64,000 nt of DNA. It comes from Rhizobacter terrae. Its GTDB lineage: Bacteria; Pseudomonadota; Gammaproteobacteria; Burkholderiales; Burkholderiaceae_C. The stretch covers positions 310,001-374,000 of the forward strand of contig NZ_QUSW01000003.1 of NCBI RefSeq assembly GCF_003852895.1, written 5' to 3'. The position numbers and the translations under genes are program-made. The notes under the pieces were generated by a model that was given only the letters and a program-made list of their open reading frames with translations, had not been told where the DNA came from and ran no database searches. Of the stretch, positions 56,800-64,000 are shown in pieces (the stretch's first letter is position 1; the number at the start of each line of letters is the position of its first letter).

Positions 56800-57936
56800 A
56801 TGGAAAGAGACCAGGCATCGAAATTCGTCAACGACCTGCTGCGGCTCATGGTGTCGCGCAACGGGTCGGACTTGTTCCTCACGGCCGACTTCCCGCCCGC
56901 CATCAAGGTCGACGGCAAGGTCACCAAGGTGTCGCCCCAGCCGCTGACCGGCCAGCACACCCTGGCACTGACGCGTTCGGTGATGAACGACAAGCAGGCC
57001 GCCGAGTTCGAGCGCACGAAGGAATGCAACTTCGCGATCTCGCCGCAGGGCATCGGCCGCTTCCGCGTCAATGCCTTCGTGCAACAGGGCCAGGTCGGCC
57101 TGGTGCTGCGGACGATTCCGCAGACCCTGCCCACCATCGACTCGCTGAACCTGCCGCAGGTGCTCAAGGACGTGTCCATGACCAAGCGCGGGCTGGTCAT
57201 CTTCGTGGGCGCCACCGGCTCGGGCAAGAGCACCTCGCTGGCGGCGATGGTGGACTACCGCAACGAGAACTCCTTCGGCCACATCATCACGATCGAAGAC
57301 CCGGTGGAGTTCGTGCATCCGCACAAGAACTGCATCATCACCCAGCGTGAAGTGGGCATCGACACCGACGGCTGGGGCCAGGCGCTGAAGAACACGCTGC
57401 GCCAGGCGCCGGACGTGATCCTCATGGGCGAAATCCGCGACCGCGAGACCATGGAACATGCCGTGGCCTTCGCGGAAACCGGCCACCTGTGCATGGCCAC
57501 GCTGCACGCCAACAGCTCCAACCAGGCGCTGGACCGCATCATCAACTTCTTCCCAGAAGAGCGGCGCGCGCAGCTGCTGATGGACTTGTCGCTGAACCTG
57601 AAGGCGCTGGTGTCGCAGCGGCTGCTGCCGCGCCAGGAGGGCAAGGGCCGCATCGCGGCGGTGGAAATCCTGCTGAACACGCCGCTGATCTCCGAACTCA
57701 TCTTCAAGGGCGAGGTGAGCGAGATCAAGGAGATCATGAAACGCTCGCGTGAGCTGGGCATGCAGACCTTCGACCAGAGCCTGTTCGACCTGTACGAGAA
57801 CCAGATGGTCACGTACGAGGATGCGCTGCGCAATGCGGACTCGGTGAACGATCTGCGGCTGCAGATCAAGCTGCACAGCCATCGGGCGCGCAGCAGTGAC
57901 CTCTCTGCGGGCACCGAGCATCTGACGATTGTTTGA
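56800..57936 (+). CDS. pilU: PilT/PilU-family type IV pilus ATPase PilU
   Basis: 378 aa, typical PilU length. Start RDQASKFVNDLLRLMVSRNGSDLFLTADFPP; Walker A GATGSGKSTS near residue 137; VILMGEIRDRETM; His box GHLCMATLHANSSNQ. Where PilT has AIRNLIRE, this protein has LISELIFKGE, the PilU form. It assists PilT in forceful retraction. 30 bases follow the cyclic-nucleotide gene, so the three are one operon. A repeat element begins at its stop codon. Confidence 0.94.
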   Translation: MERDQASKFVNDLLRLMVSRNGSDLFLTADFPPAIKVDGKVTKVSPQPLTGQHTLALTRSVMNDKQAAEFERTKECNFAISPQGIGRFRVNAFVQQGQVGLVLRTIPQTLPTIDSLNLPQVLKDVSMTKRGLVIFVGATGSGKSTSLAAMVDYRNENSFGHIITIEDPVEFVHPHKNCIITQREVGIDTDGWGQALKNTLRQAPDVILMGEIRDRETMEHAVAFAETGHLCMATLHANSSNQALDRIINFFPEERRAQLLMDLSLNLKALVSQRLLPRQEGKGRIAAVEILLNTPLISELIFKGEVSEIKEIMKRSRELGMQTFDQSLFDLYENQMVTYEDALRNADSVNDLRLQIKLHSHRARSSDLSAGTEHLTIV

Positions 57937-58069
57937 GCCCCCCAGTCGCTGCGCTCCTGCCCCAGGGGCCACGAAGGGGCCCCTTCGTGGCCCCTGGGCG
58001 CCACCCTGCGGGCTGGCAAAGCCAGTCCCGCGGGCGTTGCTTGATGGACGCTTCGCTGCGCTCGCTTGG
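57935..58069. repeat. Intergenic repeat, copy 1, with 38-bp perfect palindrome
   Basis: It starts at the pilU stop with GAGCCCCCCAGTCGCTGCGC and includes GCGCCACCCTGCGGGCTGGC and AAAGCCAGTCCCGCGGGCGT. A matching copy lies at 59146-59248. This copy contains an extra loopless palindrome at 57961-57998, each arm 19 bases (first arm CCCAGGGGCCACGAAGGGG). The CTGGC-AAA-GCCAG hairpin may act as a terminator. The rest of the 316-base gap to 58252 holds the two 24-bp repeats described separately and no gene. Confidence 0.75.
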
Positions 58070-58084
58070 TGAGGCCCGGAGGTC

Positions 58085-58108
58085 GTTCGGGCTGAGCTTG
58101 TCGAAGCC
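58085..58108. repeat. 24-bp direct repeat, copy A
   Basis: GTTCGGGCTGAGCTTGTCGA plus AGCC. It matches 58179-58202 with two differences. The core GCTGAGC..GTCGAAG resembles a REP-like element widespread in Burkholderiales and Xanthomonadales intergenic DNA. Confidence 0.6.
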
Positions 58109-58178
58109 TTGGTCGCGCGAACCCGCCTCCCCGTTCGCGTTGAGGTATCGACGCTCACTTCGCATCAGCCCGACACCC

Positions 58179-58202
58179 GTTCAGGCTGAGCCTGTCGAAG
58201 CC
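58179..58202. repeat. 24-bp direct repeat, copy B
   Basis: GTTCAGGCTGAGCCTGTCGA plus AGCC, same orientation as the copy at 58085-58108, two mismatches. It lies 50 bases before the dehydrogenase start. Confidence 0.6.
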
Positions 58203-58252
58203 CCCTCCCAATCCATGCGACAGTCACGGCAATCCACGATTTCGGAGCCAAG

Positions 58253-59146
58253 ATGACCACTCGCGCCTACGACCCCATCGAATCCCGTCCCGTCGCTTTC
58301 CTCGGCCTTGGCGTGATGGGCCATCCCATGGCCGGACACCTGGCTCGCGCGGGACATCGTGTGACGGTCTACAACCGCACGGCCAGCAAGTCCGCCGCCT
58401 GGGCGAAGGAGTACGGTGGTGCCAGTGCACCCACTCCTCGTGAAGCAGCCGCAGGCGCCGATGTCGTGTTCGCTTGCGTGGGCAACGACGATGACCTGCG
58501 CTCGGTGACCATCGGCGCCGACGGCGCCTTCGCCGGAATGAAGCCGGGCGCGATCTTCGTGGACCACACGACGGCATCGGCCGCAGTCGCGCGCGAGCTG
58601 GCTGCTGCCGCGCGCGAGCGTGGGCTGGAGTTTATCGACGCGCCGGTCTCCGGCGGCAACCTCGGCGCCATCAATGGCGCGCTCACCGTCATGTGCGGCG
58701 GCAACGCCGAGGCATTCGAGAAGATCCAGCCCGTGGCATTGGCCTTCTCGAAAGCCGTGACCTTGCTGGGCGAGAGCGGCGCCGGCCAGCTCGCCAAGAT
58801 GGTCAACCAGATCTGCATCGCCGGGCTGGTGCAAGGCCTGTCCGAAGCCATCGCCTTCGGCGAGAAGGCCGGCCTGGACATGAAGGCCGTGCTCGGCGTC
58901 ATCGGCAAAGGTGCTGCGCAGAGCTGGCAGATGGACAACCGCGGCCCGACGATGATCGACAACAAGTTCGACTTCGGCTTCGCGGTGGACTGGATGCGAA
59001 AAGACCTGGGCCTCGTGCTCGACGAAGCCAAGCGCAACGGCGCACGCTTGCCGGTGACGGCGCTGGTAGACCAGTTCTACGCCGACATCCAAGCACAAGG
59101 CGGCAACCGCCAAGACACGTCCAGCCTCATCAAGCGACTGAGGTAG
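58253..59146 (+). CDS. Beta-hydroxyacid dehydrogenase (3-hydroxyisobutyrate dehydrogenase-like)
   Basis: 297 aa. Rossmann motif VAFLGLGVMGHPMAGHLARAGHRVTVYNRT (residues 13-42); substrate block FIDAPVSGGNLGAINGALTVMCGG; catalytic Lys in GQLAKMVNQICIAG; C-terminal helices FAVDWMRKDLGLVLDEAK. Substrates in the family include 3-hydroxyisobutyrate, tartronate semialdehyde and succinic semialdehyde; none can be chosen here. It is flanked on both sides by copies of one intergenic repeat. Confidence 0.93.
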   Translation: MTTRAYDPIESRPVAFLGLGVMGHPMAGHLARAGHRVTVYNRTASKSAAWAKEYGGASAPTPREAAAGADVVFACVGNDDDLRSVTIGADGAFAGMKPGAIFVDHTTASAAVARELAAAARERGLEFIDAPVSGGNLGAINGALTVMCGGNAEAFEKIQPVALAFSKAVTLLGESGAGQLAKMVNQICIAGLVQGLSEAIAFGEKAGLDMKAVLGVIGKGAAQSWQMDNRGPTMIDNKFDFGFAVDWMRKDLGLVLDEAKRNGARLPVTALVDQFYADIQAQGGNRQDTSSLIKRLR

Positions 59147-59248
59147 AGCCCCCCAGTCGCTGCGCCCCTGCCCCCGAGGGGCGCCACCCTGCGGGCTGGC
59201 AAAGCCAGTCCCGCGGGCGTTCCTTGATGGCCGCCTCGCTACGCTTGC
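59146..59248. repeat. Intergenic repeat, copy 2
   Basis: It starts at the dehydrogenase stop with GAGCCCCCCAGTCGCTGCGC, as in copy 1, and carries the CTGGC-AAA-GCCAG hairpin and GCGGGCGTTCCTTGATGG. The long palindrome of copy 1 is replaced by a short CCCC-GA-GGGG. It ends exactly at the stop codon of the convergent dolP gene. Confidence 0.75.
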
Positions 59249-59881
59249 TTACTTGTTCGGCTTCGGCGCGAGGTCCGCCAATTCCTGTTCAGTCAGGATC
59301 TCGAACAGCTTCACCACCTTCTGCACGCCGCTCACGCCGCGCGCGATCTCCACCGCACGATCGGCCTCGCGCTCGGTGACGCGGCCCATCAGGTACACCG
59401 TGCCGCGCTCGGTCACGACCTTGAATGCATTGGCGAAGATGTCCTTGGCGTCCACGAACGAGGCCTTCACCTTGCTCGTGAGGATGGCGTCGTTGGAGCG
59501 GCTGGTGAGCGAGCTCGCACCCATGATCTCCACCTCGTTCACGGTGGACTTCACGTTCTCCACCTTGGCCACCGCCGCCTCGGCCGCAGCCTTGTCGGCC
59601 TCGGTCTGCACCTCGCCGGTGATGAGCACCACGCGGTTGTAGCTGGTGGTGCTGACGTGGCCGCGCTCGCCGAGCGCATCGCGGATGCGGTTGAGCGACT
59701 TCAGCTCGATGGCCTGGTCTTCCACCTGCGCGCCGGAGGTGCGGCGGTCGGTGGCCATCAGGGTGCCGCCCAGCATGGCACCGCCCACCACCAGAGGTGC
59801 GCAGGCGCTCATCAGGGCGGATGCCGCCACGGCCGAGAGGACGAGGGTGGAGCGAAGCTTGAGGCGAGAGGCGAAGGTCAT
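59249..59881 (-). CDS. dolP: Dual BON-domain outer-membrane lipoprotein (DolP/YraP-like)
   Basis: 210 aa. Signal with lipobox (ALMSAC), followed by two BON domains at about 60-125 (LKSLNRIRDALGERGHVSTTSYNRVVLITGEVQTEADKAAAEAAVAKVENVKSTVNEVEI) and 140-200 (LTSKVKASFVDAKDIFANAFKVVTERGTVYLMGRVTEREADRAVEIARGVSGVQKVVKLFEIL). DolP supports outer-membrane integrity. The order yraN-diaA-dolP is that of E. coli, which supports the assignment. Its start overlaps the diaA stop (ATGA). Confidence 0.92.
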   Translation of the reverse strand: MTFASRLKLRSTLVLSAVAASALMSACAPLVVGGAMLGGTLMATDRRTSGAQVEDQAIELKSLNRIRDALGERGHVSTTSYNRVVLITGEVQTEADKAAAEAAVAKVENVKSTVNEVEIMGASSLTSRSNDAILTSKVKASFVDAKDIFANAFKVVTERGTVYLMGRVTEREADRAVEIARGVSGVQKVVKLFEILTEQELADLAPKPNK

Positions 59882-60474
59882 GCGTTGTCCTGTTCTCCCA
59901 GGAGCTGCAGGTCCACCGCGTCGCACAGGCAGTGCAACACGAGCAGATGGACCTCCTGGATGCGTGCGGTGCGCTCGTGCGGAACGCAGATGTGCACGTC
60001 GGTTTCGAGGAGTTGGTCGCGCATCTTGCCGCCGCCGCGGCCGGTCAGCGCGATCACCGTCATCTCCTTGGCGTGCGCGGCTTCCACCGCGGCCAGCACG
60101 TTGGCTGAGTTGCCGCTGGTGGTGATCGCGAGCAGGACGTCGCCGGGGTTGCCGAGCGCCTGGACCTGCTTGGAGAAGATGACGTCGAAGTTGTAGTCGT
60201 TGCCGACCGCGGTGAGGATGGAGGAATCGGTGGTCAGCGCCACCGCCGCAAGGCCCGGGCGCTCGCGCTCGAAGCGGCCGATGAATTCGGCGGCGAAATG
60301 CTGCGCGTCGCTGGCGGAGCCGCCGTTGCCGCAAGCGAGCACCTTGCCACCGCCGGTGATGGAGCCGACGACCGCGCTCACGGCGTCGGCGATGGGTTTG
60401 GCGAGGATCTCAGCAGCCGCGTATTTCAGGTCTGCACTGTCGAAGAACTGCTGCTGGATGCGTTGTTCAAGCAT
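59878..60474 (-). CDS. diaA: SIS-domain protein, DiaA-like (phosphoheptose isomerase family)
   Basis: 198 aa. One SIS domain: VLACGNGGSASDAQHFAAEFIGRFERERPGLAAVALTTDSSILTAVGNDY and LLAITTSGNSANVLAAVEAA. Such proteins are often labelled GmhA. The position between yraN and dolP matches E. coli DiaA, which binds DnaA and times initiation, so DiaA is preferred. The 126 bases up to yraN hold nothing recognisable. Confidence 0.88.
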   Translation of the reverse strand: MLEQRIQQQFFDSADLKYAAAEILAKPIADAVSAVVGSITGGGKVLACGNGGSASDAQHFAAEFIGRFERERPGLAAVALTTDSSILTAVGNDYNFDVIFSKQVQALGNPGDVLLAITTSGNSANVLAAVEAAHAKEMTVIALTGRGGGKMRDQLLETDVHICVPHERTARIQEVHLLVLHCLCDAVDLQLLGEQDNA

Positions 60475-60600
60475 GGTGACGGATGATAAGTCAGTGCCGC
60501 ATCAGGGTTTTGTGACGGGACTTGGTGCCGACTGGGGGCCAAAGGGTTCCCGGTCGGCCTCACATGGGGGCATCCACGCGTCTGCCAAGCCCGGGATGTT

Positions 60601-60966
60601 TCAGGCTGCATCAAAGGCCGCCCGCAGCCACTGCACGCGGCCAGCTTCGATGCTGACCACGTCGAAGCGGCAAGGCGGCAGCGTCGAGAAGTGGCGCAGG
60701 AACTGCTGGGCCGCGAAGACGATGCTGCGCTGCTTGGCAAAGGTGACGCTGCCCGCTGCACCGCCGAAATCCGAACTGCGGCGCTTCCTCACTTCGACGA
60801 ACACCAGCGTCCCATCGCGTTCGCGCATGATGAGGTCGATCTCGCCCCCACGCGCGCGCGGCCCGCGGGCGACCCGATAATTGCGCCGCACCAGCACGAG
60901 CCCGTGGGCCAGCAGGTGTTCCAGGGCGACGGCTTCCGCATCGTCGCCCACCTCTTTCGTCGACAC
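60601..60966 (-). CDS. YraN family (UPF0102) endonuclease-like protein
   Basis: 121 aa from the GTG at 60966. The PD-(D/E)xK-like core typical of YraN is present: GDDAEAVALEHLLAHGLVLVRRNYR, GGEIDLIMRERDGTLVFVEVRKRR with the E-D-E-V-K/R pattern, then FAAQQFLRHFSTLPPCRFDVVSI. Longer readings run through rsmI. It stands divergent from rsmI with starts only 4 bases apart, so the promoters must lie inside the neighbouring gene. Confidence 0.88.
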   Translation of the reverse strand: MSTKEVGDDAEAVALEHLLAHGLVLVRRNYRVARGPRARGGEIDLIMRERDGTLVFVEVRKRRSSDFGGAAGSVTFAKQRSIVFAAQQFLRHFSTLPPCRFDVVSIEAGRVQWLRAAFDAA

Positions 60967-60970
60967 CGTC

Positions 60971-61888
60971 GTGACCAATCCAAACGCCTCGTTGTTGTTG
61001 CAAGCAGCGGCCGCCGCGGCCGGGGGGCAGCAGTATCCCGCAAGCGCGCTGTACGTCGTCGCCACGCCCATCGGCAACCTGGCGGACCTGAGCCTGCGGG
61101 CCATCCATGTGCTGGCCCTCGCCGATGCGGTGGGCTGCGAAGATACGCGGCACAGTGCACCGCTGCTCCAGCATCTGGGGCTGGACAAGCCGCTGCTGGC
61201 GGTTCACGAGCACAACGAGCGGGAGGCGGCGCAAGGCGTGCTGGCGCGCCTTGCGCGTGGTGAACGCGTGGCCTACGTGAGCGATGCCGGAACGCCCGCG
61301 ATCAGCGACCCGGGCGCGGCCTTGGTGGCCGCCGTGCGCGATGCCGGATACACGGTGGTGCCGGTGCCCGGCGCCAGCAGCGCCGTGGCGGCGATGAGCG
61401 TCGCCGGCGACGTGCGGGGCACGGGCTTCCAGTTCACCGGGTTCCTGTCATCGCGCGGCGCAGAACGTTCCCAGGCGCTGAAAGCCCTGGCCGCCAATCC
61501 GATGGCGCAGGTGCTGTTCGAGGCGCCGCACCGCATCGAGGCGCTGGTCCGTGACCTCGCCGCTGCATGCGACGAACGTCCCATCACGCTGTGCCGCGAG
61601 CTGACCAAGCAGTTCGAGACCATCGCCACCCTGCCCGCCCAGGCACTGCCGGCGTGGCTCGCAGCCGACACGAACCGCACCCGCGGCGAATTCGTGCTGG
61701 TCGTGCACGCGCTGGAAGCCAGCGCCGGCAACCTGGACCAGGCCCGCCACGACCCCATGCTGCGCACGCTCATGGCCGCGCTGCCGCTCAAGCAGGCCGT
61801 GGCCATCGCCGCCGAGCTCACCGGCGATGCACGCAACGCGCTCTACGCCCGGGCGCTCACGCTCAAGGACTCGGCCGACGAAGGCTGA
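60971..61888 (+). CDS. rsmI: 16S rRNA (cytidine1402-2'-O)-methyltransferase RsmI
   Basis: 305 aa from a GTG at 60971. Tetrapyrrole-methylase fold: LYVVATPIGNLADLSLRAIHVLALADAVGCEDTRHSAPLLQHLG (30-75), SDAGTPAISDPGAALV, VPGASSAVAAMSVAG, FLSSRGAERSQAL and APHRIEALVRDL. The N-terminal arm before LYVVAT is about 30 residues long, as in other Burkholderiales. Its last 46 bases overlap the convergent SDR gene. Confidence 0.93.
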   Translation: MTNPNASLLLQAAAAAAGGQQYPASALYVVATPIGNLADLSLRAIHVLALADAVGCEDTRHSAPLLQHLGLDKPLLAVHEHNEREAAQGVLARLARGERVAYVSDAGTPAISDPGAALVAAVRDAGYTVVPVPGASSAVAAMSVAGDVRGTGFQFTGFLSSRGAERSQALKALAANPMAQVLFEAPHRIEALVRDLAAACDERPITLCRELTKQFETIATLPAQALPAWLAADTNRTRGEFVLVVHALEASAGNLDQARHDPMLRTLMAALPLKQAVAIAAELTGDARNALYARALTLKDSADEG

Positions 61889-62811
61889 TGGTCGCGCCAT
61901 GCCGCCACCAGGGCATGGGCCAGCGGCGTGTGCGGCACGCTGCCGATGAGCTGGCGCAACTCGGTGTCGTCCAGCTGGTGCGGACGCTTGAAGAGATAGT
62001 GCATGGTGACCACCTCGCGCAGCAGGGGCACGAACGGCGCGAGCACGCGCAGCAGCGGCCACATCATGCCGGCTGTGCGAAGCGGCTTGCCCACCGCGTG
62101 CTCCATGGCCTGGCGCATCTGCTCGCCAGTCACCGCATGGCCGGTGAAGTGCAGGCGGTGCGCCCCCTTGAGCTGCGCCCGCTGCTGGGCCACGCGCACG
62201 AAGGTCTGCGCGAGGTCTGGCAGGTAGGCCCATGAATGCAGCACGTCCACATCGCCCGGGTACACGAACTTGCCGGACTTGATGCGCGTGGTCAGAGCGA
62301 GGTCGAACCACGAGCCCTTGCCGGCGCCACCGAAGAAATCGCCGGCGCGGATGACCACGCTGTCCAGCCCTGGCGTCGCGGCCATGCGTGCCTCGATGTC
62401 GATGCGGGTCTGCGCCTTGGGCACGTCACCGTGTTCAGGCGTGCGGACCGTGAGCACTTCGGGCAGCTGCGTGCCGAAGTTGTAGACGTTGCCCGGCAGC
62501 ATGAGCAGCGCGCCGGCCGCACGCGCGGCGTCGATCGCCGCTTCGGCCAGCGGCTTGGCCAGCTTCTCCCACTGGGTGTAGGGCGGGTTGAGCGCGTGCA
62601 CGACCACATCGGCGCCGCGTGCGGCCTGGCGCAGGGCGAACGCATCGAGCGCATCGCAACGCACCCACTCGATGCCGCCGCGCTGGGCCAGCGCCGGCGG
62701 CAAGGCCTTGCGGGCCTGCGCGCGGACCGTCCAGCCCGCCTCGGCGAAGGCCTGGGCGAGCACCTGGCCGATGCGTCCTGCAGCGCCGAGGATGAGAACC
62801 GTGGAAGTCAT
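61843..62811 (-). CDS. NAD(P)-binding SDR/epimerase (NmrA-like)
   Basis: 322 aa. N-terminal Rossmann motif VLILGAAGRIGQVLAQAFAEAGWTVRAQAR, then VVVHALNPPYTQWEKLAKPLAEAAIDAARAAGALLMLPGNVYNFG and VVIRAGDFFGGAGKGSWFDLAL, as in extended atypical SDRs. The Tyr/Lys catalytic pair of classical SDRs is not obvious, so an NADP-sensor or reductase role is open. Met at 62811. Divergent from a LysR regulator (start 62904), the likely controller. Confidence 0.88.
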   Translation of the reverse strand: MTSTVLILGAAGRIGQVLAQAFAEAGWTVRAQARKALPPALAQRGGIEWVRCDALDAFALRQAARGADVVVHALNPPYTQWEKLAKPLAEAAIDAARAAGALLMLPGNVYNFGTQLPEVLTVRTPEHGDVPKAQTRIDIEARMAATPGLDSVVIRAGDFFGGAGKGSWFDLALTTRIKSGKFVYPGDVDVLHSWAYLPDLAQTFVRVAQQRAQLKGAHRLHFTGHAVTGEQMRQAMEHAVGKPLRTAGMMWPLLRVLAPFVPLLREVVTMHYLFKRPHQLDDTELRQLIGSVPHTPLAHALVAAWRDHQPSSAESLSVSARA

Positions 62812-62903
62812 GGAGTGCCTCGCAGTCAGTGATGGGATGCAGGCATTGTTCGACCCGCGGCACCTATCCGGAAGACTGCCCCATGCATGTCTATCATTCA
62901 CAC

Positions 62904-63815
62904 ATGAATACCAGAATCCGCCGCCAGCCCGTGCCGCTGCCTGAGCCCGACTGGGCACTGCTGCGCGCCTTCGTCGCCGTGGCCGATGCCGGCTCGCTCA
63001 GCCGCGCGGCCGAGCTGCTGGGCAGCAGCCAGCCCACGCTGAGCCGGCAGATGAGTGCGCTGGAGCAGCACATCGGCGGCGCGCTGTTCGAGCGCACGCG
63101 GCGCGGGTTGCGGCTGACGGAGGCCGGCCAGACCCTGCTCGGTCCGGCGCAGCGCATGCAGGAACATGCCCGCGAGTGGTCGCTGGCCGCGGCGGGGCAG
63201 TCGCAATCGCTGGCCGGCACCGTGCGCATCACCGCCAGCGAGACCATGAGCGCCTTCCTGCTGCCGCCCATCCTGCGGCGGCTGCGCGACGAGCATCCGC
63301 AGATCCAGGTCGAGATGGTGGCCAGCAACGCGGTGGAGAACCTGCTGGAGCGCGATGCCGACATCGCCCTGCGCATGGTCAAGCCGGCACAGTCCGCGCT
63401 GATCGCGAAGAAGGTGGTGGAGTTGCCGCTGGGCTTCTACGCCCACCAGAGCTACATCCAGTCCCGCGGCATGCCCAGCTTCGAGACCTTCATGACCCAT
63501 GAGTGGGTGGGCTTTGACAAGTCCGATCAGATGATCCGCGGCTTCCGCGAGGGCGGCTTCAAGGTCACGCGCGAGTTTTTCGCCTTTCGATGCGACAACC
63601 AGATCGTCAGCTGGCAGGCGGTGAAGGCGGGCCTGGGCATCGGTGTGGGCATGCAGCGGGTGGCCAGGCTGTCGCCTGATCTGGTGCGGGTGCTGCCTCA
63701 GCTGCCGGTGCCACCGTTGACGCTGTGGATCACGGCGCATCGCGAGCTGCGCAGCACGCCGCGCCTGAAGACGGTGTTCGACGCCCTTGCCACCGCCTTG
63801 GCCAAGCCTGAATGA
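62904..63815 (+). CDS. LysR family transcriptional regulator
   Basis: 303 aa. HTH at about 16-75 (DWALLRAFVAVADAGSLSRAAELLGSSQPTLSRQMSALEQHIGGALFERTRRGLRLTEAG), then the periplasmic-binding-like effector domain (VRITASETMSAFLLPPILRRLRDEHPQIQVEMVASNAVENLLERDADIALRM). An earlier ATG at 62883 is possible. Back-to-back with the SDR gene (92 bases), the classical layout for a LysR target. Followed by a GC-rich hairpin. Confidence 0.92.
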   Translation: MNTRIRRQPVPLPEPDWALLRAFVAVADAGSLSRAAELLGSSQPTLSRQMSALEQHIGGALFERTRRGLRLTEAGQTLLGPAQRMQEHAREWSLAAAGQSQSLAGTVRITASETMSAFLLPPILRRLRDEHPQIQVEMVASNAVENLLERDADIALRMVKPAQSALIAKKVVELPLGFYAHQSYIQSRGMPSFETFMTHEWVGFDKSDQMIRGFREGGFKVTREFFAFRCDNQIVSWQAVKAGLGIGVGMQRVARLSPDLVRVLPQLPVPPLTLWITAHRELRSTPRLKTVFDALATALAKPE

Positions 63816-63818
63816 AAA

Positions 63819-63849
63819 CAAGCCCCGCGTCTGGCCGGCGCGGGGCTTG
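63819..63849. terminator. Probable bidirectional terminator hairpin
   Basis: CAAGCCCCGCG and CGCGGGGCTTG form a perfect 11-bp stem around a 9-base loop, 4 bases after the LysR stop. The following T tract is short, so termination strength is uncertain. It separates the gene from the convergent gene at the right edge. Confidence 0.6.
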
Positions 63850-63907
63850 CAAGTGAGAAGGAATTTTCTAGTTCTGGACTGCTCGGGGTTTCAGCTCTCG
63901 GAGGTGA

Positions 63908-64000
63908 TCAGGCCGCCGGGGCGGAGGCCGCCTTCTGGCGGTCATGCTTCTGGTGATGGATGTCGCGGCTGGCGCGGTTCTGCATCTTGTTGAGGTGACG
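63908..64000 (-). CDS. 3' end of a small basic protein (partial)
   Basis: The last 30 codons of a minus-strand frame run off the window: RHLNKMQNRASRDIHHQK, then HDRQKAASAPAA and a stop. The Arg/His/Gln-rich segment with NRASRDIxxQKHD resembles the C-terminus of small secreted proteins built of basic helices with repeated RxxxQ..SRxI motifs. Identity is not secure without the upstream part. Confidence 0.5.
   Translation of the reverse strand, partial: RHLNKMQNRASRDIHHQKHDRQKAASAPAA

Noticed and set aside
57961-57998. The 38-bp palindrome as a plasmid or phage attachment site or origin
   Set aside because: There is no integrase, iteron set or replication gene nearby, and it lies inside a repeat copy shared with 59146-59248; treated as part of that repeat.

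Overview
The window is about 64 kb of a high-GC beta-proteobacterial chromosome, most likely order Burkholderiales (Comamonadaceae / Rubrivivax-Leptothrix type). The evidence is the housekeeping content and order: tgt-queA|recG, yggS|pilT-pilU, rsmI|yraN-diaA-dolP and oxyR-dps. Two PEP-CTERM proteins, a PEP-CTERM-type CAAX protease, a VgrG-linked type VI secretion effector and twitching-motility ATPases fit as well. I saw no rRNA, tRNA, CRISPR array, integrase or transposase.

Layout. 0-4.2 kb: a vgrG with a translationally coupled T6SS cargo effector (minus strand). 4.4-5.7 kb: a GFA-like and a SnoaL-like gene facing a MerR regulator, with a textbook 19-bp-spacer MerR-type promoter between them. 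5.7-15.1 kb: an accessory island with visibly lower G+C in parts. It holds two unknown genes, two near-identical SMI1/KNR4 (SUKH) genes flanking a TPR/MORN-like gene, a broken lipoprotein gene, an XRE regulator with its own palindrome, a complete three-gene Detocs-type anti-phage operon (sensor kinase-like, stand-alone receiver, receiver fused to a nucleoside phosphorylase) and a truncated restriction endonuclease. 15.1-25.3 kb: SRAP peptidase, tungstate-type binding protein, MOSC protein, two PEP-CTERM proteins, Old Yellow Enzyme, rlmJ, a lipoprotein, an SRPBCC protein, a CoA transferase, and two small heat-shock genes behind a sigma-32-like promoter.

25.3-31.8 kb: an XRE regulator, divergent from an operon of envelope genes (YiaAB, exported protein, DUF2145, amidohydrolase, MFS-acyltransferase fusion, CAAX protease). 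31.8-36.1 kb: queuosine genes tgt and queA, divergent from recG. 36.2-40.1 kb: an exported protein, a LytS/LytTR-type two-component pair, a Yip1 membrane protein and a lipoprotein. 40.2-42.4 kb: oxyR, dps and a DJ-1/PfpI gene (oxidative stress). 42.4-48.9 kb: Fpg/Nei glycosylase, prfC, ubiA, glutamate dehydrogenase, ubiC and proC. 48.9-52.5 kb: putA with a divergent Lrp-type regulator. 52.4-54.4 kb: an AraC regulator and an EamA exporter. 54.3-57.9 kb: yggS divergent from pilT, a cyclic-nucleotide-binding gene and pilU. 58-64 kb: a beta-hydroxyacid dehydrogenase bracketed by two copies of an intergenic repeat, dolP, diaA, yraN, rsmI, an SDR/epimerase with a divergent LysR regulator, and the 3' end of a small gene at the right edge.

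The most notable system is the Detocs-like operon. Its effector would be expected to destroy cellular ATP once the sensor detects phage. It sits with other conflict genes (SUKH immunity-type proteins, restriction remnant, T6SS cargo), which makes 0-15 kb a conflict/defence region. All functional calls rest on reading the translated sequence and on motif recognition; no database search was possible.
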